Part shown: one piece after another, positions 63,906-64,000 of the stretch
Position numbering within the stretch: position 1 is the first letter of the stretch
Layout: every line of letters starts with the position of its first letter
Source of the DNA: Caulobacteraceae bacterium
GTDB taxonomy: Bacteria > Pseudomonadota > Alphaproteobacteria > Caulobacterales > Caulobacteraceae
NCBI GenBank assembly: GCA_947475415.1
Contig: CANJLH010000015.1
Coordinates: forward strand, 18,067 to 82,066
Length of the DNA stretch: 64,000 nt
Reading direction: 5' to 3'
Made by a program: the position numbers and the translations under genes
Notes under the pieces: model-generated
What the model was told of the DNA's origin: nothing
The model's database searches: none
Seen by the model: the letters and a program-made list of their open reading frames with translations, nothing else

Positions 63906-64000
63906 TCAGAAGTTGATGTCGATCGTGGAGCGGCGGTTGAGGGGTTCCTTGACGCCGTCGCCGGTGGCGACCGCAGGGGCGCTTTCACCCTTCCAGTCCA
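63906..64000 (-). CDS. OmpA-family protein, C-terminal end (gene continues beyond window)
   Basis: Only the last 30 or so codons are in view. The reading ends in a stop at 63906-63908, and the peptide just before it is GVKEPLNRRSTIDINF, which resembles the C-terminal NRR..ID tail of OmpA-domain outer-membrane proteins in Caulobacterales. The terminator lies 29 bp past the stop codon. The rest of the protein is outside the window, so the family call is tentative. Confidence 0.6.
   Translation of the reverse strand, partial: DWKGESAPAVATGDGVKEPLNRRSTIDINF

Overview
The window is a contiguous, gene-dense stretch of chromosome from a high-GC alphaproteobacterium, most likely Caulobacterales (Phenylobacterium- or Caulobacter-like). 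That assignment is an inference from gene content: pst-phoU-phoB, a Cpa/Tad pilus operon, a pmbA-cysQ-DUF4170 set beside lipid A genes, fused indolepyruvate-type oxidoreductase, and many acyl-CoA, DUF35 and thiolase genes. There is no prophage, insertion sequence, CRISPR array or rRNA operon. No gene-free stretch exceeds about 185 bp.

Layout. 1-2605: the 3' end of the phosphate uptake and signalling operon (pstA end, pstB, phoU, phoB), then purD and an ACAD10/11-type phosphotransferase. 5066-15967: an envelope region, mostly on the minus strand, with lipid A genes (lpxK, waaA, a DUF374 acyltransferase, an MsbA-like exporter), a cation diffusion facilitator, an acyl-CoA ligase, a divergent tyrosine-phosphatase-fold gene, and DUF4170, cysQ, pmbA and a MAPEG gene. 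16054-22658: ubiD and mobA on the minus strand, facing a plus-strand set of iorA, iorB (molybdenum hydroxylase), a DUF35 gene and a thiolase. 22675-30111: a reduced Tad/Cpa operon (cpaB, cpaC, cpaE, cpaF, tadB, tadC) and a small FG-GAP-like gene. 30295-37334: an aldo/keto reductase, then a tightly packed MoxR operon (DUF4129, DUF4350, MoxR, DUF58, SpoIIM-like, RDD). 37339-42984: a polytopic membrane protein, a hybrid histidine kinase, an SDR and uvrC. 43059-46180: a YkgJ-type gene, then ppk2 behind a clear Pho box, then a PhoX-like Tat phosphatase. 46350-58829: mixed metabolism and membrane genes (crotonase, metallo-hydrolase, SnoaL-like, CDP-alcohol phosphatidyltransferase, GST, fused 2-oxoacid oxidoreductase, GFA, DUF1963, L-2-hydroxyglutarate-oxidase-like, asparagine synthetase plus glycosyltransferase). 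58925-64000: tRNA-Met(CAT), a membrane protein, a four-gene acyl-CoA operon (DUF35, thiolase-fold, SnoaL-like, crotonase), a divergent luciferase-like oxidoreductase, a rho-independent terminator and the C-terminus of an OmpA-family protein.

How the parts connect. Phosphate is one thread: PstB, PhoU and PhoB sit at the left end, and 41 kb away ppk2 has a near-consensus PhoB site, followed by a phoX-like phosphatase. Lipid A and envelope is a second: the phosphatase-fold gene beside the lipid A genes may act on lipid A itself, as CtpA does in Caulobacter. Acyl-CoA catabolism is a third: two DUF35 plus thiolase-fold pairs are present. The one at 61047-62641 lacks both cysteines that define a thiolase, so it is a candidate retro-aldolase like the steroid side-chain enzyme Ltp2. 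This is the most promising lead in the window for unusual chemistry.

Functional calls rest on motifs read by eye and on gene order. No database search was run.
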